From positions 124,001 through 188,000 of the forward strand of contig NZ_FXTY01000004.1 of NCBI RefSeq assembly GCF_900182745.1: a DNA stretch of 64,000 bases, read 5' to 3'. The position numbers and the translations under genes are program-made. The notes beneath the pieces are model-generated. The model searched no databases and was not told the DNA's origin. It saw only the letters and a list, made by a program, of their open reading frames with translations. Shown one piece after another: positions 9,348 to 18,816 of this stretch. This stretch comes from Shimia sagamensis (GTDB lineage Bacteria > Pseudomonadota > Alphaproteobacteria > Rhodobacterales > Rhodobacteraceae). Positions within the stretch are counted from its first letter, which is position 1, and every line of letters starts with the position of its first letter.

Positions 9348-10202
9348 ATGTCAGGCATCGGAACGCGCACCCGCCTCTTCGGTTCGGTTCTGGCTTTGGC
9401 CTTGGCGGTCGCATGTAGTGACAACAGTGCCAGTGATGCGCGCCGTGGCCTGATTGACATGGAGCAATTCACGCCGGAGCAGATCTTTGAACGCGGTGAA
9501 TTTGAAATCGCGCGAGATCGGGGCACCGATGCGGCGTTCTTCTTCTCCGAAATCGAGCGGCTTTACCCCTATAGCGAGTTGGCCAAGCGCTCCATGGTGA
9601 TGCAGGCTTTTGCCTATCATTCTGATGGGGCCTACCCAGAGGCGCGTGCTGCTGCACAGCGCTACATCGACTTCTACCCAGCAGACGAAGACGCGGCTTA
9701 TGCGCAGTATCTGTTGGCGCTGACCTACTACGATCAGATCGACGAAGTGGGACGCGACCAAGGCTTGACGTTCCAAGCCTTGCAAGAACTGCGTAAGGTG
9801 ATCGAAATCTATCCCGACAGCGAGTACGCCCGCTCTGCGATATTGAAGTTTGATCTGGCATTTGACCACTTGGCGTCCAAAGAAATGGAAATCGGCCGCT
9901 ACTATCTGCGTCGGGATCACTACAGCGCGGCAATCAAACGGTTCCGTGTTGTCGTTGAAGATTTTCAAACCACGACACATGCACCGGAAGCGCTGCACCG
10001 TCTTGTGGAAGCCTATTTGTCACTTGGTCTTTATGGCGAAGCCCAGACCGCTGCGGCAATTCTTGGCCACAACTTCCAATCCACAGAATGGTATCAGGAC
10101 AGCTTTAATCTATTGCGCGAAAACGGTCTTGAAGCCAAAGCGCAAGGCAGCAGCTGGCTCAATCAGGTCTATCGTCAGACCTTGCAGGGCAAATGGCTGT
10201 AA
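9348..10202 (+). CDS. bamD: Outer membrane assembly lipoprotein BamD
   Basis: BamD is the essential lipoprotein of the BAM complex that inserts beta-barrel proteins. The ATG at 9348 gives 284 residues, with a signal peptide ending in the lipobox LAVAC (Cys about residue 23), then the family segment FTPEQIFERGEFEI and five TPR-like helical repeats, e.g. LYPYSELAKRS and YPDSEYARSA. The GAAGGTAGG upstream acts as ribosome-binding site. The upstream part of the open frame overlaps lpxC and lacks any signal sequence. The lpxC-bamD-recN order is common in alphaproteobacteria. Confidence 0.94.
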   Translation: MSGIGTRTRLFGSVLALALAVACSDNSASDARRGLIDMEQFTPEQIFERGEFEIARDRGTDAAFFFSEIERLYPYSELAKRSMVMQAFAYHSDGAYPEARAAAQRYIDFYPADEDAAYAQYLLALTYYDQIDEVGRDQGLTFQALQELRKVIEIYPDSEYARSAILKFDLAFDHLASKEMEIGRYYLRRDHYSAAIKRFRVVVEDFQTTTHAPEALHRLVEAYLSLGLYGEAQTAAAILGHNFQSTEWYQDSFNLLRENGLEAKAQGSSWLNQVYRQTLQGKWL

Positions 10203-10236
10203 CAGGGGGCAGGGATACCCTGTTATGTGAGGTCTA

Positions 10237-11883
10237 ATGCTGCGCTCGCTTGAAATCCGTGACATGCTTATCATCGACCGATTGGACCTTGTCTTTCAGC
10301 CGGGATTAAACGTGCTGACCGGGGAAACCGGCGCCGGCAAATCGATTTTGCTCGACAGTCTTGGATTTGTGTTGGGGTGGCGTGGCCGCGCAGAGTTGGT
10401 GCGAGCCGGGGCCGATCAGGGGGAAGTGGTGGCGGAGTTCGATCTGCCGGATGGGCACCCTGCACATGCCATTCTTGAAGACGCGGGTTTGCCCGGTGGT
10501 AATGAACTGATCCTGCGGCGCATCAACCGCAGCGACGGCCGCAAGACGGCTTGGATCAACGACCGCCGCGTGTCGGGTGAGGTGCTGCGGCGCCTATCGG
10601 AAACACTACTGGAACTGCATGGCCAGCATGATGATCGCGGATTGCTTGACCCCAAAGGCCATCGCGACGTGTTGGACTTATTTGCAGGGACCGAGACACT
10701 AAGAGTCAAAACTCGTAAGACTTGGTCACATATGACTGGCGCTCGCAAATCTCTGAAGGCCGCGCAGATAGCATTGGAGGAAGCCAAGGCAGAAGAAGAT
10801 TTCCTGCGCCATGCCGTTGCGGAGCTGGATAAGTTGGATCCGCAACCGGGTGAAGAAGCTGAGCTCGATACCCGCCGCCGAATGATGCAAAACGCCGAAA
10901 AAGTGCGTGCAGACGTGAGCCGTGCCCATGCGGCACTTGGCAATGGTGGCGCGGAAAGCGCGATGAGCGACGCAATGCGTTGGCTGGGAGATGCCGCGGC
11001 AGAAACCGGCGACACACTTGAAGCGCCAGTGGCCGCACTAGAGCGGGCGATGAATGAACTGGCCGATTCGATCGACGGCGTGGAGCGCAGTTTGGAGGCC
11101 TTGGATTTCAATCCTCATGAGCTGGAAGAACTGGAAGAGCGCCTCTTCGCCATACGTGGATTGGCGCGCAAGTATAACGTGTTGCCTGATGAACTGGGCG
11201 CCTACGCCGAAGACCTGCGTGCACGTCTCACAGCGTTGGATGCCGGGGAGGGCGATATTGCGGCGCTGACGGCGGATTTAAAAGAAGCGGAAGCAGCCTA
11301 TGATGCGGCGGCGGAGGCTTTGACAGCGGCGCGTGGCAAATCAGCGAAGAAGTTGGACAAAGCTGTGATGGGGGAATTGGCTCCCCTAAAAATGGAGCGC
11401 GCGGTCTTCACAACCAGCGTAGCGCGGGGTGAAGCCGGTCCGGACGGACGCGACGCTGTGGAATTTGTGGTTGCGACAAACCCGGGCGCGCCGTCAGGTT
11501 CGCTGGCAAAGATTGCGTCGGGTGGCGAATTAAGCCGCTTCCTTTTGGCACTCAAAGTGTGCCTGACTGATGATGTCAGCGGCATGACCCTGATCTTTGA
11601 TGAAATAGACCGGGGTGTTGGCGGCGCTACAGCCGATGCAGTTGGCCGTCGCCTCAAAGCGCTGGCCGAAGGTGGGCAGGTGCTTGTCGTTACACATTCT
11701 CCACAGGTTGCGGCGCTTGGGGCACATCACTGGCAGGTGGCCAAGTCGGTCAAAAACGGCCAGACTCTGAGCCGCGTGGTGCCGCTGGACGACGGTGAAC
11801 GGGTGGATGAAGTGGCGCGTATGATCTCCGGAGATACCGTCACGCCTGAGGCACGGGCGGCTGCAAAAGCCCTAATGGGGTGA
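10237..11883 (+). CDS. recN: DNA repair protein RecN
   Basis: RecN is an SMC-like ATPase acting in double-strand break repair. The 548-residue protein has Walker A GETGAGKS (about residues 28-35), a signature-type QHDDRGLLD segment after it, a central coiled coil (about 150-380, Glu/Ala/Lys-rich), then the ABC signature SGGELSRFLLALK (about 428-440), Walker B LIFDEIDRGVGG (about 451-462) and VTHSPQVAALG. Length is normal. It lies 34 bases after bamD. No LexA-type box is obvious upstream. Confidence 0.95.
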   Translation: MLRSLEIRDMLIIDRLDLVFQPGLNVLTGETGAGKSILLDSLGFVLGWRGRAELVRAGADQGEVVAEFDLPDGHPAHAILEDAGLPGGNELILRRINRSDGRKTAWINDRRVSGEVLRRLSETLLELHGQHDDRGLLDPKGHRDVLDLFAGTETLRVKTRKTWSHMTGARKSLKAAQIALEEAKAEEDFLRHAVAELDKLDPQPGEEAELDTRRRMMQNAEKVRADVSRAHAALGNGGAESAMSDAMRWLGDAAAETGDTLEAPVAALERAMNELADSIDGVERSLEALDFNPHELEELEERLFAIRGLARKYNVLPDELGAYAEDLRARLTALDAGEGDIAALTADLKEAEAAYDAAAEALTAARGKSAKKLDKAVMGELAPLKMERAVFTTSVARGEAGPDGRDAVEFVVATNPGAPSGSLAKIASGGELSRFLLALKVCLTDDVSGMTLIFDEIDRGVGGATADAVGRRLKALAEGGQVLVVTHSPQVAALGAHHWQVAKSVKNGQTLSRVVPLDDGERVDEVARMISGDTVTPEARAAAKALMG

Positions 11884-12028
11884 TCTCCGGCCACTGGATC
11901 AAAAAATCCGCGCACAATCAGGCACTTTGGCGTGAAACCCTCTGCTTACCTCTTTGCGTTACAAGAAAATTCTGACTAGATCGGAAGTAACAACTTACAC
12001 CCCTCCCACCTGGAGATTTTGCAGCACT

Positions 12029-13717
12029 ATGGCGAAGTCGGTAGGCTCTTTTCTCGCTGAGAGCGCCCGTGAGGCGGCAGACACCTGCCGTGGCGGATGG
12101 AAAGTGTTGGTCCACAAAGGTCCAAGTCAGTTTCAGTTCTGGATCATTGCGCTTTGCATCGGGATTGCCGCTGGGTTTGCGGCGCTGTTGTTCCGCAAAG
12201 GCATCCATTGGTTGCAATCCACAATTTATGGCGCCGAAGACCTGAACCTCCTGCACACCTTTGCCAATACTCTGCCGTGGTATTGGTTGGTGATCATTCC
12301 GACAGTTGGCGGACTCATTGTTGGGATCGTTCTCAACAAGTTCACACCGGACGGGCGCGTGCGCTCTGTGGCGGATGTGATTGAGGGCGCGGCGCTGCAC
12401 GAGGGCCGCGTGGAAAGGAAGGCAGGGATTGCCTCAGCTTTTGCAAGCTTGATTACTCTGTCGTCTGGCGGTTCCACTGGCCGGGAAGGACCGGTGGTGC
12501 ATATTGCGGGCATGATCGCGACCTGGGTCAGTGTGCGGATCAACGCGGACGGCATTACGGGGCGTGATTTGCTGGGGTGCGCTGTGGCCGCAGCGGTTTC
12601 TGCAAGTTTCAACGCACCCATCGCCGGGGCACTTTTTGCCCTGGAAGTGGTGTTGCGCCATTTTGCTGTGCACGCCTTTGCGCCCATTGTGATTGCGTCT
12701 GTGGCGGGCACGGTGATCAACCGGCTGGAATTTGGCGATGTGACAGAGTTCACCCTCAACACCGGCACCGCGTTGCAGTTTTATCAGGAACTCCCGGCTT
12801 TCCTGATACTGGGCGGGGTGTGTGGCTTGGTGGCAGTGGCGCTGATGTGGACGATCTTTTGGGCCGATGACATGGCCAGCCATTTGCAGGATGATCTGCG
12901 AGTCCCACGTTGGCTACGCCCGGCGATCTCTGGCGCGTTGTTGGGCATTTTGGCGATCTGGTTCCCGCACATCATTGGCGTCGGTTATGAGACCACCTCT
13001 GCTGCGCTGACAGGCAACCTGCTACTGCACGAAGCGGTGGTGTTTGCGGTTCTCAAAGTTATTGCGGTCTCGATCACCATGGCCGGCCGCATGGGGGGCG
13101 GGGTGTTTTCGCCGTCACTAATGGTCGGGGCGCTGACGGGCTTGGCGTTTGGCATGATTGCTACGGCGATCTTCCCAGATGTCTCAGGCACTACCACGCT
13201 TTACGCCTTGGCTGGATTGGGGGCTGTTGCCGCCGCTGTGTTGGGCGCGCCGATTTCCACCACGTTGATTGTGTTTGAAATGACCGGCGACTGGCAGACG
13301 GGATTGGCCGTGATGGTGGCCGTGTCGATCTCCACGGCGCTCAGTTCGCGTCTTGTGGATGGCTCCTTTTTCCTTACCCAACTTGAGCGCCGCAATGTGC
13401 ACATCGCGGCAGGACCACAAGCCTATCTTTTGGCGATGTGTGGAGTCGGTAAGGTGATGCGGGGCAAAGACGACGCCAAGGCAGCCCCAGAAGACCGCTG
13501 CTGGGAGATGGTGTCAGAGGGGCTTTATGTGGACGGCACTGCGACGCTGGAAAGTGCCATGCCGCTCTTTGAGAACACCGGGGAGGCCTTTCTACCGGTG
13601 GTCACATTGGGGGGGGAAGATGCGCCGCCGGAGCTGTTGGGAGCGGTTTTCCACGTGGATGCGCTACGCGCCTACAACAAAGCGTTGGCGGCCACAGCAG
13701 CGGAAGAACATTCCTAA
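12029..13717 (+). CDS. CLC-family chloride channel/antiporter
   Basis: An integral membrane chloride protein of about 562 residues with the CLC fold (about residues 40-440) and a short C-terminal, CBS-like cytoplasmic part. Motifs: SGGSTGREGPVVH (gating glutamate in GREGP), FNAPIAGALFALE and GGGVFSPSLMVGALTG. The canonical GSGIP segment is replaced by GRVRSVADVIEG. The residue matching the internal proton glutamate of the E. coli exchanger (second E of IIEE) is Val here (ALEV), as in CLC channels. I chose the ATG at 12029; the frame extends to a TTG at 11954 without family features. Confidence 0.9.
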   Translation: MAKSVGSFLAESAREAADTCRGGWKVLVHKGPSQFQFWIIALCIGIAAGFAALLFRKGIHWLQSTIYGAEDLNLLHTFANTLPWYWLVIIPTVGGLIVGIVLNKFTPDGRVRSVADVIEGAALHEGRVERKAGIASAFASLITLSSGGSTGREGPVVHIAGMIATWVSVRINADGITGRDLLGCAVAAAVSASFNAPIAGALFALEVVLRHFAVHAFAPIVIASVAGTVINRLEFGDVTEFTLNTGTALQFYQELPAFLILGGVCGLVAVALMWTIFWADDMASHLQDDLRVPRWLRPAISGALLGILAIWFPHIIGVGYETTSAALTGNLLLHEAVVFAVLKVIAVSITMAGRMGGGVFSPSLMVGALTGLAFGMIATAIFPDVSGTTTLYALAGLGAVAAAVLGAPISTTLIVFEMTGDWQTGLAVMVAVSISTALSSRLVDGSFFLTQLERRNVHIAAGPQAYLLAMCGVGKVMRGKDDAKAAPEDRCWEMVSEGLYVDGTATLESAMPLFENTGEAFLPVVTLGGEDAPPELLGAVFHVDALRAYNKALAATAAEEHS

Positions 13718-13720
13718 ATG

Positions 13721-14368
13721 TCAGGAACCGTAGGCAATCACGCTGTCTGCTTCCATGGTGTAGGTCACATCCACATTGGTTTCACCGTCCACCATGTAGA
13801 GCGAGTGGCTGTCAAATTCGCTGCGCAGCTCGCCGCTTATCCAGACTGGTGTGTACAGGCTTTCTGTTGGATATCCTGCCGGATAGCGCACATGCACAAT
13901 TTGATTGGCTGGCGGGGGCGGGGTGTGAATGCAGGCGCCGACGGTTGGCACCAATAGGAACTCCACCGCGAGGCTGCCGTCCATTTCTAGCGGAAGAAGG
14001 TAGCCAGGCATGCGGATTGTTTGGCCGACCACTGCGGTGTTGGGGGTGCGGGATTCAGTTTCCAGCTTGGTCATGATGCGCAGGCGCTCTTCCAGCAGGA
14101 AGTCAGCGTCTATCCCTTCGTTGGCCAGTTCCACACGCAAACTGGCGGCGTCGTCTTCTGCGTTGTTGTCCGCATCGGTTTCGGCCAAGTAATCCAATCG
14201 CAAAATACGTGCCAAGGTTTGCATCTGCAGATCCGTCAGGGATTCAAACGGATTTTCAAATGCGGAGGCCGGGCTGGCGAGATCGGTCCAGTCTACGTCT
14301 TTGGTTTGTTCGGCTGTTCCGACAGAGGCTGCAAGCGAGAGGGCGGCAGACAGCAAAAGCGCTTTCAT
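13721..14368 (-). CDS. DUF3299 exported protein
   Basis: A 215-residue protein with a Sec signal peptide (about residues 1-19, cleavage after a TAxA-like site). The C-terminal half has the DUF3299 pattern: VGQTIRMPGYLLPLEMDGS, FLLVPTVGACIHTPPPP and NQIVHVRY (about 113-163). The Cys-x-His in GACIHTPPP is a possible metal-binding or redox site. It is the last gene of a minus-strand operon after an ABC ATPase and an FtsX-type permease, with 44 bases between; its stop is only 3 bases from the convergent clc stop. DUF3299 proteins next to this type of ABC transporter suggest a periplasmic partner. Confidence 0.8.
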   Translation of the reverse strand: MKALLLSAALSLAASVGTAEQTKDVDWTDLASPASAFENPFESLTDLQMQTLARILRLDYLAETDADNNAEDDAASLRVELANEGIDADFLLEERLRIMTKLETESRTPNTAVVGQTIRMPGYLLPLEMDGSLAVEFLLVPTVGACIHTPPPPANQIVHVRYPAGYPTESLYTPVWISGELRSEFDSHSLYMVDGETNVDVTYTMEADSVIAYGS

Positions 14369-14412
14369 GGTCGGGTCTCCGTTTCAAACAGGTTCAAGGT
14401 CATTTGTGCGGC

Positions 14413-15687
14413 TTACAGCCGTGTCGTCAAGCCATCCGCGAGTGTCATACGATACACGCGCCATGCTGGCAGCAAACTTGCCAATCCACCAAAACACAAG
14501 ACGGTGAGCAGCAGCATGACTTCGCGCGCGTTGAGGAGCTGTCCGCCCAATGTAACGCCAAAGCGCGCGGAAAGAAGCGGTTCAGCGATCAGGCTGGCAC
14601 TCCAGAAGATCACCAAGCCAAGGGTGATGCCAGCGGCGGTCACCAGTAGCGCCTCCAAAACGATCATCCACACCACATCCCGCGGCGCTGCACCAACGGA
14701 ACGCAGAATGGCAAACTCTCGGCGGCGGGCTTCCAGCGCGGCGGACAACATCACCACCATGCCAATCATGCTGGCAGCCACCACAGCCACGGACATGAGG
14801 CGCAAAGCGTTCTCAGCCGTGCCAGTGATCGACCAGAGCTGTAACAGTGCAACGTTGGGCATGACGGCAGCCAACGGCTCGGCCTTATAGGTTGCCACAG
14901 CGCGCTGCACACCGAGAACAGCTGTGCGGTTGCTGAGGCCGATGTAGATGGCGTTGATCTGATCTGGCACAAAGCCATGATCATGATCATGCTCATTGTC
15001 GTGGGAGGCATGATCCGCTTCTGCGAGGGCCGCAAAGGGGTCGGCGGAGCCTCGAGCGCTCTCCACGTGCAATTCGTCAAATCCCGCTAGCGAGATAAAC
15101 ACCATACGATCCACAGCGGTGTGGGTTCTGGTGAGCACACCTGTGATTTCGAAAGGGGCTTCATCATGCTGTTCCAGCGCCACGGCACCGGCGCCGTGGG
15201 CGTTGATGATCTCTGTGCCGACAGTATAGCCCAGACGTTCCGCCACCTCAGCGCCGATCACCGCGTCGTGGGTCTCAATGAAGGCTCCGCCCTTTGCAAA
15301 ACTCAGAGCTTGCCCGCGACTGTGTTTGAAATGCTCAAAATACTCTGAGGACGTGCCAATGACGGGAAAACCCTGATGATTGTCGCCCTGCATCAGAGGC
15401 ACAGCCCAGGCCACGCCGGGCATGTCTTCGACCATGTGTACCACGTCACCCGACAGGCCTGCGCCCGTGGAGCCAACGCCAAATACAGTGGCCAGAAGGA
15501 TTTGCACATCATTGCCGCGTGGCGCGATGATCAGATCGATACCCGAAGCAGAGTTGGCAAAAGATGTGCGCGCAGAGTCGCGCAATCGCTCTACGCTGAG
15601 GATCAGGGCGACGCTCAGGGCTATTGCCAGAACGGTGAGCGTGGCCACAAACCGGCGGTTCCACAGGCTTTGCAGCACCAGCGTCAT
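14413..15687 (-). CDS. ABC transporter permease, FtsX/MacB type, with His-rich loop
   Basis: A 424-residue permease: one N-terminal membrane helix (about 11-30), a large periplasmic domain, and three C-terminal helices (about 295-320, 340-370 and 390-410), the FtsX-like topology. Within the periplasmic part, about residues 225-245, is a segment ASHDNEHDHDHGF rich in His, Asp and Glu, a plausible metal-binding site. It overlaps the ATPase gene by 4 bases and is followed by the DUF3299 gene. Homologues act in lipoprotein or small-molecule export, but the His-rich loop and the DUF3299 partner point to metal handling. The substrate is not shown by the sequence. Confidence 0.82.
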   Translation of the reverse strand: MTLVLQSLWNRRFVATLTVLAIALSVALILSVERLRDSARTSFANSASGIDLIIAPRGNDVQILLATVFGVGSTGAGLSGDVVHMVEDMPGVAWAVPLMQGDNHQGFPVIGTSSEYFEHFKHSRGQALSFAKGGAFIETHDAVIGAEVAERLGYTVGTEIINAHGAGAVALEQHDEAPFEITGVLTRTHTAVDRMVFISLAGFDELHVESARGSADPFAALAEADHASHDNEHDHDHGFVPDQINAIYIGLSNRTAVLGVQRAVATYKAEPLAAVMPNVALLQLWSITGTAENALRLMSVAVVAASMIGMVVMLSAALEARRREFAILRSVGAAPRDVVWMIVLEALLVTAAGITLGLVIFWSASLIAEPLLSARFGVTLGGQLLNAREVMLLLTVLCFGGLASLLPAWRVYRMTLADGLTTRL

Positions 15688-16376
15688 GCGGAGACTCCTG
15701 GCTGCGTGAGATCGGTGATATTGATCACCCGGTCAAAGTGATGATCCAACCCGCTGTCATGGCTGACCATCAACAGGGCCGCGCCACTGCTTTGCGCCTG
15801 TTGGCTCAGCATGTGCATGAAGGTTTCTTTGGCCTCTGGATCAAGCGCGGAGGTGGGCTCATCCGCCAGAATGATTTCTGGCGTGCCAATCAAAGCCCGC
15901 GCTGCTGCCACACGTTGTTGTTGCCCAACGCTGAGCGCGCTGGCTTTGGAGTGTCCAAGGGTCTTCGGGTCGAGCCCCAAGCTGCTCATCAGCCGGTGTG
16001 CCTCGTCCTCAAGTGTCCCATCGATGCGCCCTTGACGGCGTTTGGAGAAGCGGCACGGCAGCAGGATATTGTCCACGGCGCTGAGCCAGGGAACCAAGTT
16101 GAACACCTGAAAGATCAATCCCATATGGTCTGCGCGAAACCGATCTCGTTTGCTGACAGGCAATGCGCCGATGTCTTGGCTGGCCACGGTGACTGCACCT
16201 GTCGGGATGTCTGTCACGCCGGAAATGGCGGCAAGCAACGTCGACTTTCCCGATCCGCTTGGGCCGCGCAGCATCACGCGTTCTCCTGCGGTGATATGCA
16301 AGGATGTATTTTGTAGGACCGGCGCAGTGCTGCCGGGCCAGACAAATGAAAAATCAGAAAGAACAATCTGCGACAT
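15684..16376 (-). CDS. ABC transporter ATP-binding protein (LolD/MacB type)
   Basis: The ATPase partner of the FtsX-type permease with which it overlaps by 4 bases. Taking the ATG at 16376 gives 230 residues, the usual size; a TTG at 16427 in the same frame would add 17 residues. Walker A RGPSGSGKSTLL (about residues 36-47), Q-loop, signature LSVGQQQR and Walker B ILADEPTSALDPE are intact, so an active ATPase is expected. The operon runs ATPase - permease - DUF3299. Confidence 0.88.
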   Translation of the reverse strand: MSQIVLSDFSFVWPGSTAPVLQNTSLHITAGERVMLRGPSGSGKSTLLAAISGVTDIPTGAVTVASQDIGALPVSKRDRFRADHMGLIFQVFNLVPWLSAVDNILLPCRFSKRRQGRIDGTLEDEAHRLMSSLGLDPKTLGHSKASALSVGQQQRVAAARALIGTPEIILADEPTSALDPEAKETFMHMLSQQAQSSGAALLMVSHDSGLDHHFDRVINITDLTQPGVSA

Positions 16377-16429
16377 AGGCGCACTGTTGGAGGAAAGCGC
16401 GTCGGTGTCCAGCGCGCATTTCGTCAAGT

Positions 16430-16771
16430 TCAGACGCGTTCAACCGCCACCAAGTCGCTGGTGTAAAACGCCAAATGGTCTTTGATGCGTTCCACCGCTT
16501 CGATAGGGGCTTCATAGCTCCAAGCTGAGTTGGCAATAGTCTGGCTTTTGGTCACAATGGAGAAGTGGTTGGCGTCACCTTTATGTGGGCAAAAGGTGGT
16601 CTTCTCGCTTGGGTCCAGAAACGCCATTGCGATGTCTGAGCGTGGGAAATAGATCACCGGCTTCAGGTCACCTTCGCTCAATTCCAACGCATTGTTGCTT
16701 TCACCCAGGATGGCGCCACCGGCACGGACAACCCAATTGCCTTCTGCTTTGCGGATTGTGATGTTTGTCAT
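16430..16771 (-). CDS. DUF427 domain protein
   Basis: A 113-residue protein of the DUF427 family, recognisable by IYFPRSDIAMAFLDPSEK, TFCPHKGDANHFSI and the AWSYEAPIEAVERIKDHLAFY segment. The family has a small beta-sandwich-like fold and no established function. It lies 53 bases ahead of the ABC operon in the same direction and 54 bases from the aminopeptidase gene, so it may share transcription with either. Confidence 0.85.
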   Translation of the reverse strand: MTNITIRKAEGNWVVRAGGAILGESNNALELSEGDLKPVIYFPRSDIAMAFLDPSEKTTFCPHKGDANHFSIVTKSQTIANSAWSYEAPIEAVERIKDHLAFYTSDLVAVERV

Positions 16772-16825
16772 GTGGTATCCCTCCTGGTTCGCGCTCGAAT
16801 AAAGATGTGGTGTAACAGCACCATG

Positions 16826-18637
16826 TCAGGCTGCGGAATGTGACAGCGCAGCGCAGGCCGCATCCAACCACATTTGTTGCTCCGGGGCGAGCCTAGGTGA
16901 CAACACTTGACGGCACGTCGCATGATACGCGTTGAGCCAATCCAGTTCCGCTTCGTTGAGCAGGTCGACAACCACCATGTCGCGGTCAATTGGTGCGAAG
17001 GTCAGGTTGCGGAACTGCAGCATTTTGCGGTGATCGTCACCACCGGGCAAGGCGGGGGCTTCCTCGACCACAATCAGGTTCTCAATGCGGATGCCAAAAG
17101 CCCCAGGGCGATAGTATCCCGGCTCGTTAGAGAGGATCATGCCAACCTCAAGCGGCGTGTCACTGACGCGGCTGAGACGCTGAGGCCCTTCGTGTACACA
17201 TAGGTAGGCGCCAACACCGTGGCCCAGTCCGTGATCAAAGTCCTGACCAGCCATCCAGAGCGGCAAGCGGCCAATGGCCTCGATGTGGCTACCTGCCACG
17301 CCTTTGGGGAAGCGCATCCGTGACACGGCAATCATGCCCTGAAGCACGCGGGTGAAGGCGATTTTGGCGTCCTCGCTGACGTTACCAATTGGCAGCGTGC
17401 GGGTGATGTCAGTGGTGCCATCGGCGTATTGCCCACCGCTGTCGAGCACCATCAGATCGCCATTTTGCAGCGGGCGGTTGGTCTCCTCGGTGACGCGGTA
17501 GTGCATGATCGCACCGTTTGGGCCTGCGCCCGCGATGGTGTCAAAACTGATTTCCAACAAGGCGTTGGTGGCGCGGCGGTACTCTTCCAGTTTGGTGACA
17601 ACATCAATTTCGCTGAGCGCGGTTTTTTCCTGTGCGTCAAACCAGCTGAGGAAGTTCACCACAGCCGCGCCATCACGCAGATGCGCCTCAGCCATGCCAG
17701 CAATCTCGGAGGCGTTTTTGCGCGCTTTTGGCATTACACACGGGTCTTGGCTGTAAGAGATGTCCGCATCGCTTTGCATCACCGCAGCTTGCACGGCAAT
17801 TGGCGCACTGCTTTTGTCGAGTCGCACTGTTCCTGAGAGTTGCGTGAGGTATGGAATGAAGGCGTCCGGCGCATGAACGCGGACAGCCTCACCCAGATGG
17901 TTCCGGACATCCGTGAGTTTCTGCTCGGCCATAAACAGGTCAACGGAGGAGTCGGAATTCAACACGGCAAACCCATGTGCCAGCGGGTTACGGGGAATAT
18001 CCGCGCCGCGAATGTTCAAAAGCCAGGCAATGCTGTCGGGCAGGGTGATTACGGCCGCAGTCTCGCCGTGGGCGTTCAAATCCGCTGCCAGGCGGGATCG
18101 TTTGTCGCCATGGGATTCACCTGCCACTTGTGTTGGATGGCTTTTAACCGCGGCCATTGGCGCGCCCGGCTGGTCGTCCCAAATGGCGTCAATCGGATTG
18201 TTCACAGGCACAAAAGTGATCATGTGGTCTTCGGTCGCCTTATGCAGCGCTTCCAGTTGACCCACGGTGTAAAGCCAAGGATCAAAGCCAACATGGCCGG
18301 TATCAAGGTTTTCCACGATCCATGGCCCCGGTAGGACCTCGGGCCAATCCACCGGCGTGAAGCAGTTTGCGACTTGCTCTTTTACCTGCGTGCGGTAGCG
18401 GCCATCAACAAACACTCCAGCGACGTCTTTCAGAACCACGCAAAACCCGGCAGAGCCAGTGAAACCGGTCAGCCATGCCAAGCGGTCGTCGCGTGGCGCA
18501 ACATATTCGCCTTGATGCGCGTCTGCGCGCGGGACGAGAAACCCGTCCAAGCCTTCTGCGGCCATTTGTGCCCGCAAAGCGGTCAGACGAGCGGGTCCCT
18601 GTTCCGGACGGGCGGTGACGACAAAATCCTGAAACAT
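16826..18637 (-). CDS. Xaa-Pro aminopeptidase (M24B family)
   Basis: A cytoplasmic dimetal peptidase that removes residues ahead of proline. The ATG at 18637 (603 residues) has AAGGAG eight bases upstream. Two creatinase-like N-terminal domains are followed by the pita-bread catalytic domain, whose metal ligands can be seen in LDSGGQYADGTTDITRT (two Asp), GHGLGHGVG and VHEGPQ (His), and SNEPGYYRPGAFGIRIE (two Glu). The length fits the long, three-domain form found in many proteobacteria. Confidence 0.92.
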   Translation of the reverse strand: MFQDFVVTARPEQGPARLTALRAQMAAEGLDGFLVPRADAHQGEYVAPRDDRLAWLTGFTGSAGFCVVLKDVAGVFVDGRYRTQVKEQVANCFTPVDWPEVLPGPWIVENLDTGHVGFDPWLYTVGQLEALHKATEDHMITFVPVNNPIDAIWDDQPGAPMAAVKSHPTQVAGESHGDKRSRLAADLNAHGETAAVITLPDSIAWLLNIRGADIPRNPLAHGFAVLNSDSSVDLFMAEQKLTDVRNHLGEAVRVHAPDAFIPYLTQLSGTVRLDKSSAPIAVQAAVMQSDADISYSQDPCVMPKARKNASEIAGMAEAHLRDGAAVVNFLSWFDAQEKTALSEIDVVTKLEEYRRATNALLEISFDTIAGAGPNGAIMHYRVTEETNRPLQNGDLMVLDSGGQYADGTTDITRTLPIGNVSEDAKIAFTRVLQGMIAVSRMRFPKGVAGSHIEAIGRLPLWMAGQDFDHGLGHGVGAYLCVHEGPQRLSRVSDTPLEVGMILSNEPGYYRPGAFGIRIENLIVVEEAPALPGGDDHRKMLQFRNLTFAPIDRDMVVVDLLNEAELDWLNAYHATCRQVLSPRLAPEQQMWLDAACAALSHSAA

Positions 18638-18771
18638 GGCGGCGCTCCTTGCAGCAAATGAATGGGCGTTCAGTGATACGCACTGCACTGGCAATGGCAA
18701 GCTGTAAAGCAGGCAGGGCGGTGTGCATCAAGGCGTTGCAAGAGATCGATGCGAGAAGGCAAGGGGGAGGG

Positions 18772-18809
18772 CACACGCCTGACCTCCGATGCGGGTCGCC
18801 AGGCGTGTG
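18772..18809 (-). terminator. Terminator hairpin of the decayed operon
   Basis: A perfect 10-bp stem (cacacgcctg 18772-18781 with caggcgtgtg 18800-18809) with an 18-base loop, 8 bases after the reconstructed stop of the exported-protein pseudogene on the minus strand. No strong T-tract follows, so the efficiency is uncertain. Confidence 0.55.
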
Positions 18810-18816
18810 GAGGGTC

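Noticed and set aside
18405-18816. Continuation of the exported-protein remnant frame on the minus strand past 18817
   Set aside because: After the segment ending in VTQVVGSK the frame loses protein-like composition and runs into the aminopeptidase gene; a one-base shift gives a more natural end at 18817.
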